Shown here in pieces: positions 6,660 to 12,397 of a stretch of DNA of 13,327 bases. Made by a program: the position numbers and the translations under genes. How positions within the stretch are numbered: the stretch's first letter is position 1; every line of letters begins with the position of its first letter. A model generated the notes under the pieces. That model was not told where the DNA came from, searched no databases, and saw nothing but the letters and a program-made list of their open reading frames with translations. The stretch is from contig CAYUEN010000044.1 in the NCBI GenBank assembly GCA_964443745.1, positions 1 through 13,327 on the forward strand, read 5' to 3'. This DNA is from CAYUEN01 sp964443745. Its GTDB lineage: Bacteria > Campylobacterota > Campylobacteria > Campylobacterales > QNZT01.

Positions 6660-7658
6660 CTATTTCACGACGATATAGCGATCATCGAAGTAGAGATGAT
6701 CGTCGTATGCGAAAACTTCCGTTTCGATCTTCTCCGGAAGCTGATAGACTTGAAAATTTTGCAGTCTTTTGTCGATCCGGATCAGATAGCCGTTCTTTTC
6801 TACACCGTAAAGGTTTTTTCCCAGAGAAACAGCCGAAAAGATCGCGAATGGAAACTTCAACTCCCGCTTGATACGCAACGAAGAATCCGCCCAGATCACC
6901 TTTCCGCTCTTGGTAAAGAGATAGACCCCTTCTGGGACATAGATCACGTCTTTGACTCCCACGACCATCGTCTGGATCGTCCTGGGATTGATCGAGATCA
7001 CTTTCGATCCGGTCGCCGCGATCATGGTGTTGTCGATCACTTTCAGGTAGATCACGTTGTTGAAAAGCGGCTTGTCGCTGATCGCGATGTCACGCAATAC
7101 GACTTTCTTGTCGCTTTGCATCACCAGCAATCTGCCGTCCAGCGAAGGAAAGACGATCAGATCGTTCAAAAAGACCGGATTGGCCATCCGCGCATCGAGT
7201 GCGGGAGCGGGTGGAAGCGGCTCTTTGTAGATCATTTCGTTGAGCCTGAGATCATGCAGCACCAGGGTGTTGTTCGCCAACACCATCGCGAGCAGGTTTC
7301 CTTTTACGCTCGCACTCGCGACCGCATCTTCGAAACTCTCCGAAAAGAGCGTTTTGCCCTCTTTTTTCGAGAGGATGAGCAGTCGTCCGTCGTCGGCCGC
7401 CGCGATGAGCCGTGTGGCGTCTTCTCCCAGATAGGCGAATCCTTCGGGGAGCTTCAGATCCAGTAACCCCTCTCTTGCGGTGATGATCTGCCCGTTTTTG
7501 AGGACCGCACCCTCTCTGGTCACCTCCACGATCGGTGCGGGAAGCCTGCCGCTGTATTTGAGCTCTCCCGTTATCCGTTTAGGAACATAGACGTTTTTGG
7601 AAGCACATCCCCCCAGCATCAAAATCAATGCCGGAACGATCAGCAGAAATCTTTTCAT
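6660..7658 (-). CDS. BamB-like beta-propeller lipoprotein
   Basis: This 332-aa protein starts with a lipoprotein signal peptide: basic MKR, a hydrophobic core, and a lipobox ending LGGC with Cys18. Ala at +2 favours the outer membrane over retention in the inner membrane. The body contains several PQQ-propeller-like repeats built on xDGxLxxx followed by a short turn, for example DDGRLLILSKKEGK near residues 93-106, LDGRLLVMQS, KSGKVIWADS and KNGYLIRID. BamB, the propeller lipoprotein of the beta-barrel assembly machine, has this architecture, and the gene follows a YfgM-like gene as bamB follows yfgM in E. coli. Sequence likeness to BamB is only structural in kind, so the function is inferred. 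The open frame reaches 7970, but the signal peptide and a TGATG overlap with the upstream stop fix the start at 7658. Translational coupling is likely because no good Shine-Dalgarno is present. Confidence 0.7.
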   Translation of the reverse strand: MKRFLLIVPALILMLGGCASKNVYVPKRITGELKYSGRLPAPIVEVTREGAVLKNGQIITAREGLLDLKLPEGFAYLGEDATRLIAAADDGRLLILSKKEGKTLFSESFEDAVASASVKGNLLAMVLANNTLVLHDLRLNEMIYKEPLPPAPALDARMANPVFLNDLIVFPSLDGRLLVMQSDKKVVLRDIAISDKPLFNNVIYLKVIDNTMIAATGSKVISINPRTIQTMVVGVKDVIYVPEGVYLFTKSGKVIWADSSLRIKRELKFPFAIFSAVSLGKNLYGVEKNGYLIRIDKRLQNFQVYQLPEKIETEVFAYDDHLYFDDRYIVVK

Positions 7659-8257
7659 CACTTTTTCAACTTTATCAGATGTTCGAAACTCTGTGCCAAC
7701 CGCCGCAGTGGGGAGTTGGGAGAAATCTGGGAGAGTTTGGCTTTCGCGGATTTGAGATCCCCTTTGTCCAGAAGCAGATAAGCCGCCTCCAACAAAGCGA
7801 ACTCCTTGAGGATCGCATCCTGTTTCAAGGCGTATTTGTCGACACCTTCTCGTTTCAAGGAGGCGACTTGATAGGCGAGCAGATCCTTGAGCACGGGATC
7901 GGAGATTTGATTCATCAAGCTGCTCAATGCAGCCGGATCGCTCTTTTGGACACCGTTTTGAAAGAGCCATACCTGATAGAGGGGCGGGTTTTTCTCCCGA
8001 AGCGTCTCGAGCGCCTTTTTATCCTCCGGATGCTGCTGCAACTGCAAAAAAGCTTCGTTGGATATTCTCAGATTTCTCGCCTTGATCCAGTCGTAAGTGA
8101 TATATCCCAGCGCTCCGACGACAAGAATCGCCGCGACCGCGATCAGTACCGGGCGGTACTTCTTCAAAACCCCTTCCGCTTTGATCACGCTTTCGAGAAA
8201 CTGCTCCTCCGCACTGATCTCCTCTTTGATGGCATCGATATTCTCTTTCAGACTCAC
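7658..8257 (-). CDS. YfgM-like single-span membrane protein with TPR-like domain
   Basis: This 199-aa protein has a charged cytoplasmic N-terminus rich in Glu and Lys (residues 1-35), one membrane segment (about 37-54, VLIAVAAILVVGALGYIT) and a helical C-terminal domain with TPR-like repeats, including FALLEAAYLLLDKGDLKSAKAKLSQI. That layout and length fit YfgM (about 206 aa in E. coli), a SecYEG-associated periplasmic TPR protein encoded directly before bamB. The open frame extends to 8305, but the GTG at 8257..8255 is preferred, because AAGGA lies eight bases upstream and the extra N-terminus is lysine- and arginine-rich and unconserved-looking. It is the first gene of the long minus-strand array and is divergent from gatC. 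The assignment is by architecture and neighbourhood; a different TPR-type membrane anchor is possible. Confidence 0.65.
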   Translation of the reverse strand: MSLKENIDAIKEEISAEEQFLESVIKAEGVLKKYRPVLIAVAAILVVGALGYITYDWIKARNLRISNEAFLQLQQHPEDKKALETLREKNPPLYQVWLFQNGVQKSDPAALSSLMNQISDPVLKDLLAYQVASLKREGVDKYALKQDAILKEFALLEAAYLLLDKGDLKSAKAKLSQISPNSPLRRLAQSFEHLIKLKK

Positions 8258-8344
8258 GCTTTTATTCCTTTGTCGTTTCGGTTGTTTCAGCAAAATATAG
8301 CACACTGTTGGTTAAAATAACGCACTTTCGAAAAAGGCCAACGG
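8258..8344. promoter_or_regulatory. Divergent promoter region between the YfgM-like gene and gatC
   Basis: The 87-bp gap is the only place where transcription diverges. Rightward, TAAAAT at 8313-8318 is a plausible -10 about 27 bases before the gatC ATG. Leftward, minus-strand TATATT at 8299..8294 is a plausible -10 about 37 bases before the GTG. Neither has a convincing -35. The two -10 boxes lie only 14 bp apart, so the transcripts would start in opposite directions from overlapping polymerase footprints. AAGG at 8334-8337 is the gatC ribosome binding site. Confidence 0.4.
8266..8270 (-). promoter_or_regulatory. Ribosome binding site deciding the GTG start of the YfgM-like gene
   Basis: Minus-strand AAGGA lies eight bases before the GTG at 8257..8255. 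It supports that start over the longer reading frame beginning at 8305. Confidence 0.6.
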
Positions 8345-8635
8345 ATGAAAATAGACGATGCACTACTCGCCAAACTGGAAAAGCTCTCCATGATCACCAT
8401 CGCGGAAGAGAAGCGTGCCCAGATGGTTAATGAAATCGGAGAAATTGTCGATTTTGTTGAAAATCTGAATGAATTGGATTTGGAGAACGAAGAGCCCTCC
8501 TTCTCCACCATCGGCGGCGGTACGCCCTTTCGTGAAGATAAGCCTCGAAACGATCCGAAGATCATCGAAGAGGTTCTCAAACACGCACCCGATAGCAAAG
8601 GAGGTTTCTTCGTTGTCCCGAAAATAATCGAATAG
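8345..8635 (+). CDS. gatC: Asp-tRNA(Asn)/Glu-tRNA(Gln) amidotransferase subunit C
   Basis: This 96-aa protein is the small subunit of GatCAB, which amidates misacylated Glu-tRNA(Gln) and Asp-tRNA(Asn) in bacteria lacking GlnRS or AsnRS. GatC wraps around and stabilises the GatA-GatB interface. The N-terminal helix pair with DDALLAKLEKLSMITI and the NEIGEIVDFVENLNELD segment (29-45) match the family, followed by a flexible acidic linker and RNDPKIIEEVLKHAPD (68-83), close to the usual C-terminal RxD...LxNAP motif. gatA and gatB are not in the window, which is usual for this phylum. AAGG stands seven bases before the ATG. The next gene begins eight bases after its stop. Confidence 0.93.
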   Translation: MKIDDALLAKLEKLSMITIAEEKRAQMVNEIGEIVDFVENLNELDLENEEPSFSTIGGGTPFREDKPRNDPKIIEEVLKHAPDSKGGFFVVPKIIE

Positions 8636-8643
8636 GACAACAT

Positions 8644-9741
8644 ATGGAATCTGCCACGCTCAACCGTCCGGAAAACCGGATGATGGACATCAACACACTT
8701 CTTAAAAACGTCGTCGCCCACAAAGCTTCCGATCTGCATCTGGTCAGCCGTTCCGAACCGCAGATTCGGATCGACGGCAGACTGATCCCGCTCAACCTCC
8801 CCGTACTCGACGGCAAAACGATCGAATCGATGTGCTACAACCTCATCACCGACAAACAGAAAAAACATCTGGAGGAGAACAAAGAGCTCGATTTCGCGAT
8901 TTTTCTGCCCAATATCGGCCGCTTCAGGGGCAACTACTACTATACGATGAATTCCGAGCTCGCCGCCGCCTTCAGGATCATTCCCACCCAAATCCCCACG
9001 CTGGACGAACTCAAGGCACCGGCGATCTTCAAGGAGTTGATCAAGCGCGAAAAGGGGCTGATTCTCGTCACGGGCCCCACCGGAAGCGGTAAGTCGACCA
9101 CGCTTTCGGCACTCCTCAACGAAATCAACCTCCACGAACACAAACACATCATCACGATCGAGGATCCGGTGGAGTTCATCCACGAAAACAAAAAGTCGCT
9201 CTTTTCACACAGGAACGTCGGAGAAGATACCAAAAGTTTCGCCTCCGCGCTAAAATTCGCGATGCGTGAAGATCCCGACATCATCCTGATCGGTGAGATG
9301 CGTGACAACGAAACGATCGCCGCCGCGCTCACGGCCGCCGAAACCGGACACCTCGTCTTCGGTACGCTCCACACCAATTCGGCGATCCAGACGATCAACC
9401 GTATCATCGACAGCTTCGAAGGCTCCGAACAGTTGCAAATCAGAAACATGCTCTCGGTCTCCCTCACCGCCGTCATCTCACAGATGCTGCTTCCCAAAAA
9501 GGGAGGCGGACGTGTCGCGGCACAGGAGATTCTGATCAACAACCACGCGATCGCCAACCTGATCCGAGAAAACAAAGTCCATCAGATCTACTCCCAGATG
9601 CAACTCAACCAAGCGGCCACCGGCATGCAGACCCAGACCCAGGCACTCGAAACCCTCGTCCGCCAAAATCTCGTACACAAAGACGACGCGATGCGGATCT
9701 CCACCAGCCCCGACGAACTCAAGAGCCGTATCGGCCTCTGA
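8644..9741 (+). CDS. pilT: Type IV pilus retraction ATPase
   Basis: This 365-aa cytoplasmic hexameric ATPase powers depolymerisation and retraction of type IV pili, hence twitching and DNA uptake. The Walker A GPTGSGKS is at residues 144-151, the Asp box TIEDPVEF at 171-178, the Walker B region DIILIGEMRD with Glu218 at 212-221, and the His box TGHLVFGTLHT at 234-244 with H236 and H243. The C-terminal AIANLIRENKVHQIYSQMQ is the PilT motif that separates retraction ATPases from PilB. The start at 8644 has AGGA six bases upstream, but PilT normally begins like MDINTLL; here MM at residues 13-14 precedes that, so 8680 or 8683 may be the true start, giving 353 or 352 aa. No other pil gene is in the window. 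It sits between gatC and cvpA, apparently cotranscribed with gatC. Confidence 0.95.
   Translation: MESATLNRPENRMMDINTLLKNVVAHKASDLHLVSRSEPQIRIDGRLIPLNLPVLDGKTIESMCYNLITDKQKKHLEENKELDFAIFLPNIGRFRGNYYYTMNSELAAAFRIIPTQIPTLDELKAPAIFKELIKREKGLILVTGPTGSGKSTTLSALLNEINLHEHKHIITIEDPVEFIHENKKSLFSHRNVGEDTKSFASALKFAMREDPDIILIGEMRDNETIAAALTAAETGHLVFGTLHTNSAIQTINRIIDSFEGSEQLQIRNMLSVSLTAVISQMLLPKKGGGRVAAQEILINNHAIANLIRENKVHQIYSQMQLNQAATGMQTQTQALETLVRQNLVHKDDAMRISTSPDELKSRIGL
8667..8680 (+). other. Small hairpin at the alternative pilT start
   Basis: TCCGG (8667-8671), AAAA, CCGGA (8676-8680) is a perfect five-base-pair stem with a four-base loop. It ends exactly at the two tandem ATG codons (8680 and 8683) that align with the usual PilT N-terminus. 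It could modulate start choice, but so short a stem may be coincidental. Confidence 0.3.
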
Positions 9742-9752
9742 TCTTTCTCACC

Positions 9753-9777
9753 GTACCGTCTCGTCCCGAGGCGGTAC
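9753..9777 (+). terminator. Hairpin after pilT, probable transcript end or processing signal
   Basis: GTACCGTCTCG (9753-9763) and CGAGGCGGTAC (9767-9777) form an 11-bp stem with one T-G wobble and a three-base TCC loop, starting 11 bases after the pilT stop. It is too long and GC-rich to be chance. No T-run follows on the plus strand, so it is not a canonical intrinsic terminator. It may slow polymerase, protect the gatC-pilT message from 3' exonucleases, or partly separate it from the cvpA-fur unit. Confidence 0.55.
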
Positions 9778-9798
9778 AGTAGCCTTAATGAAATATTT

Positions 9799-9807
9799 TG
9801 TTATAAT
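9799..9807 (+). promoter_or_regulatory. Extended -10 promoter for cvpA-fur-lysS-glyA
   Basis: TGT followed by TATAAT (9802-9807) is a perfect extended -10, 33 bases before the cvpA ATG. Upstream DNA is A/T-rich without a clear -35, the usual form of housekeeping promoters in Campylobacterota. AAGG at 9829-9832, eight bases before the ATG, is the cvpA ribosome binding site. Confidence 0.65.
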
Positions 9808-9821
9808 GCCCACGCATTATA
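9802..9821. promoter_or_regulatory. Perfect 8-bp inverted repeat over the -10 box, candidate operator
   Basis: TATAATGC (9802-9809), CCAC, GCATTATA (9814-9821) is perfectly symmetrical. The left arm is the -10 element itself and the right arm covers the expected transcription start, so a dimer bound here would block initiation. The outer TATAATG...CATTATA resembles the outer arms of the Fur consensus GATAATG-n5-CATTATC, but with six central bases instead of five. With fur two genes downstream, autoregulation is an attractive but unproven reading. Confidence 0.5.
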
Positions 9822-9840
9822 GATCATCAAGGTTATTCAT

Positions 9841-10404
9841 ATGGAAAATATCTCGCTTTTCGATCTGGTCACCGTTTTGCTCGTGCTTTTTCTCGGCATC
9901 AAGGGAATCTTGCGAGGATTCATCAGGGAAGTCTTCGGTCTAGTCGGCATCATCGGAGGTATCTACGTCGCCTCCCGTTACGCGGCACCGGCCGGCGATT
10001 TCATCGATACCGCTTTTTTACATTTGGAGAGCAAAGAGTCACTCTACCTGATCGGTTTCGTGGCCGCCTTTCTCATCTTCTGGCTCGTCGCTACCCTGAT
10101 CGGGAAATTCGTCGAAAAGATCGTTTCGCTCAGCGGTCTGGGATTCGTCGACAAACTGCTCGGATTCGCGGTGGGAGCCGCCAAGGTCTTCTTGATCATC
10201 GGCGTGATCGTCTATGTCCTCTCCAATATCTCCGTCTTTTCCGACAAGATCGCCCACTACACCAAAAACAGTTTCATGTATCCGCTCTTCTACGCCACGG
10301 GAAGCAAGATCGTCTCTCTTGACAAGTCGGGCTTGAAACTCTCCGACAAGGCACGGGCGATCGTTTCGTCCGAGGAGAAGAACCAGACGGCGAGCGGAGA
10401 GTAG
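9841..10404 (+). CDS. cvpA: CvpA family membrane protein
   Basis: This 187-aa inner-membrane protein has four predicted spans (about 4-25, 30-46, 67-87 and 103-128) and a hydrophilic C-terminal tail. The family signature is the first loop and second span, KGILRGFIREVFGLVGIIGG (21-40), followed later by GFVDKLLGFAVGAAKVFLII (101-120). CvpA was named for colicin V production and is linked in the literature to envelope integrity; its molecular activity is not settled. It starts the unit that includes fur, two bases upstream of the fur ATG. I recall an equivalent membrane gene directly before fur in C. jejuni. No promoter is visible between cvpA and fur. Confidence 0.88.
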   Translation: MENISLFDLVTVLLVLFLGIKGILRGFIREVFGLVGIIGGIYVASRYAAPAGDFIDTAFLHLESKESLYLIGFVAAFLIFWLVATLIGKFVEKIVSLSGLGFVDKLLGFAVGAAKVFLIIGVIVYVLSNISVFSDKIAHYTKNSFMYPLFYATGSKIVSLDKSGLKLSDKARAIVSSEEKNQTASGE

Positions 10405-10406
10405 CG

Positions 10407-10874
10407 ATGCAACCCAAAACCTACGAAGAGTTGCTCGAAGCCTTCAAACGGCTGTTGCGCAAAAACGGTCTGAAATTCACCGCTCAGCGAGAGGCGATAC
10501 TGCGCACGCTCTACGAGCATCCCGACCACTTCACGCCCGAAAATCTCTATCTGCTGGTCAAAGCGCGCTATCCCGAACTCAAAACTGGTATCACGACCGT
10601 CTATCGCACCCTGAACCTGCTCGAGGAGAATGCTTTCGCGACCTCCATCTCCTTCGGAAAACAGGGGAAAAAATTCGAACTCGGAAACAAACCCCACCAT
10701 GATCATCTCATCTGCGAAAGGTGCGGAAAGATCGTCGAATTCGAAGATCCGCAGATAGAGAGGCTTCAAGAAAAAATTGCTAAAATGCATGATTTTAAAC
10801 TTACGGACCATCTGATGCAACTCTACGGAATTTGCAAAGCGTGTCAGGAGAAAGAAGGAGCGAAACAAAATTGA
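10407..10874 (+). CDS. fur: Ferric uptake regulator Fur
   Basis: This 155-aa metal-dependent dimeric repressor controls iron uptake and storage. The N-terminal winged helix includes GLKFTAQREAIL (21-32) and the recognition-helix stretch TGITTVYRTLNLLEE (60-74). The metal/dimerisation domain holds E91, the HHDH motif (97-100), E111, E118 and H135, and two CxxC pairs (C103/C106 and C143/C146) for structural zinc. These match the three metal sites I remember for H. pylori Fur with a one-residue offset. Hence Fur proper is preferred over PerR or Zur, although sequence alone cannot fully exclude a PerR. Its stop TGA overlaps the lysS TTG start by three bases. The palindrome over the upstream promoter may make the gene self-regulated. 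Confidence 0.9.
   Translation: MQPKTYEELLEAFKRLLRKNGLKFTAQREAILRTLYEHPDHFTPENLYLLVKARYPELKTGITTVYRTLNLLEENAFATSISFGKQGKKFELGNKPHHDHLICERCGKIVEFEDPQIERLQEKIAKMHDFKLTDHLMQLYGICKACQEKEGAKQN
10855..10860 (+). promoter_or_regulatory. Ribosome binding site deciding the TTG start of lysS
   Basis: AAGGAG is a full Shine-Dalgarno inside the end of fur, ten bases before the TTG at 10871-10873. It supports TTG over the more distant ATG at 10832, which would add 13 residues that look unlike a LysRS N-terminus. Confidence 0.65.
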
Positions 10875-12397
10875 TTTTCGACAGCCAATACGAACAGCAG
10901 CGTCTGGCCAAAGCGCAGGCGCTTCAAGAGGTGGGCAAAAGCCCTTTCCCCCACAACGTCACCAGAGAGATTTCGACCAGAGCCTTCAAAGAGAAATTCG
11001 CCTACGTCAACGACCTGGAAGCCAGACGCGACTCCACGCACGAAGCGACCGTCGCGGGTCGCGTGAAATTTCTAAGGCTCATGGGCAAGGCCGCCTTCGC
11101 GAAGATTGAAGACGAGACGGGACAGCTACAGATCTACTACAGTCGTGACGGTATCGGAACGGAGTGGTTCAACCAGTTGAAAAAACTTCTGGAAGTGGGC
11201 GACATCGTCGTCGTCAGAGGGTATCCTTTCGTCACCAAAACGGGCGAACTCTCTTTGCATGCGACATCGCTCGAGATCGCTACCAAAGCGATCAAACCCC
11301 TTCCGGAGAAGTTTCACGGACTGCAGGACAAAGAGCTCAGATACCGCCACCGCTATCTGGACATGATCATGAATCCGGATGTGAAGGAGGTGTTTCGCAT
11401 CCGAAGCAAGATCGTATCGCTCGTGCGCCACTTCTTCGAGAGCAGAGGCTTTCTGGAGGTGGAGACGCCGATGATGCACCCGATCGCCGGAGGTGCGGCG
11501 GCACGCCCCTTCGTCACCCACCACAACGCGTTGGATGTGGAGCGCTATCTGCGCATCGCCCCCGAGCTCTATCTCAAACGTCTGATCGTCGGCGGATTCG
11601 AATCGGTCTTCGAGATCAACCGGAATTTCAGAAACGAAGGGATGGATCAGACCCACAATCCCGAATTCACGATGATCGAATTCTACTGGGCATGGCACAA
11701 CTACCAGGATCTGATGGCGTTGACCGAAGCGCTTTTCGACTATCTTTTCGAAGAGCTCGCCCTTCCGCGAAAACTGGTCTACGGCGAATACGAAATCGAC
11801 TTCTCCACCCCTTTCAAAAAGATCAAATGGGCCGACGCCCTGGTCGAATACGCGCAAGTGCCGCCCTCGATTTTGGAGAACGAAGAGGAGCTTTACGCCT
11901 TTTGCGAGGAAAAGGGACTCGAGCTGCAAAAAGGACTCTCGGCGGCGAAACTGCAAACCGAACTCTTCGACGAATTCGTGGAGCCCAGGCTGATCGACCC
12001 CACTTTCATAACAGACTATCCGATCGAAATCAGCCCCCTTGCCCGCCGTAGCGACGAAGACCCGAAGATCGCCGAAAGATTCGAATTTTTCATCGCCGGC
12101 AAAGAGATCGCCAACGGTTTCAACGAGCTCAACGATCCGACCGACCAGTATGAGCGCTTTTTGAAACAAATCACCGAAAAGAGCGCCGGTGACGAGGAAG
12201 CGCACGAGATGGACGAGGAGTACGTCCACGCTCTCGCCTACGGAATGCCGCCGACCGCCGGAGAGGGGATCGGTATCGACCGGTTGGTGATGATTTTGAC
12301 CAACCAACACAGTATCCGCGACGTCATCCTCTTCCCTGCGATGCGTCCACAGCTCAAAGCGGAAAAAAAGATCGAAACAGAGGAAACGGACGAATGA
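10871..12397 (+). CDS. lysS: Lysyl-tRNA synthetase, class II
   Basis: This 508-aa enzyme charges tRNA(Lys) with lysine using ATP. The N-terminal DSQYEQQRLAKAQALQEVG helix leads into an OB-fold anticodon-binding domain (about 59-140). Class II motif 1 is near 180-215 (FLEVETPMMHPIAGGAAARPF), motif 2 near 246-272 (FEINRNFRNEGMDQTHNPEF), and motif 3 near 464-493 (GIGIDRLVMILTNQHSIRDV then LFPAMRP). Length is normal. The proposed start is TTG, overlapping the fur stop as TTGA and preceded by AAGGAG within fur, so expression is probably coupled to fur translation. The 3' end overlaps glyA as ATGA. A gene order of fur then lysS is, as I recall, also found in C. jejuni. Confidence 0.96.
   Translation: MIFDSQYEQQRLAKAQALQEVGKSPFPHNVTREISTRAFKEKFAYVNDLEARRDSTHEATVAGRVKFLRLMGKAAFAKIEDETGQLQIYYSRDGIGTEWFNQLKKLLEVGDIVVVRGYPFVTKTGELSLHATSLEIATKAIKPLPEKFHGLQDKELRYRHRYLDMIMNPDVKEVFRIRSKIVSLVRHFFESRGFLEVETPMMHPIAGGAAARPFVTHHNALDVERYLRIAPELYLKRLIVGGFESVFEINRNFRNEGMDQTHNPEFTMIEFYWAWHNYQDLMALTEALFDYLFEELALPRKLVYGEYEIDFSTPFKKIKWADALVEYAQVPPSILENEEELYAFCEEKGLELQKGLSAAKLQTELFDEFVEPRLIDPTFITDYPIEISPLARRSDEDPKIAERFEFFIAGKEIANGFNELNDPTDQYERFLKQITEKSAGDEEAHEMDEEYVHALAYGMPPTAGEGIGIDRLVMILTNQHSIRDVILFPAMRPQLKAEKKIETEETDE

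Noticed and set aside
7659..7970. Upstream extension of the BamB-like lipoprotein (104 codons)
   Set aside because: It is the YfgM-like gene read in another frame. The signal peptide with lipobox must be N-terminal.
8287..9183. 298-codon open frame on the minus strand opposite gatC and pilT
   Set aside because: It crosses two real genes on the other strand and shows low-complexity acidic/Val-rich composition without motifs.
11126..12310. 394-codon open frame on the minus strand opposite lysS
   Set aside because: It lies wholly antisense to a clear lysyl-tRNA synthetase, has biased composition rich in Val, Phe, Asp and Gly, and has no recognisable motif. It is a shadow of strong codon bias.
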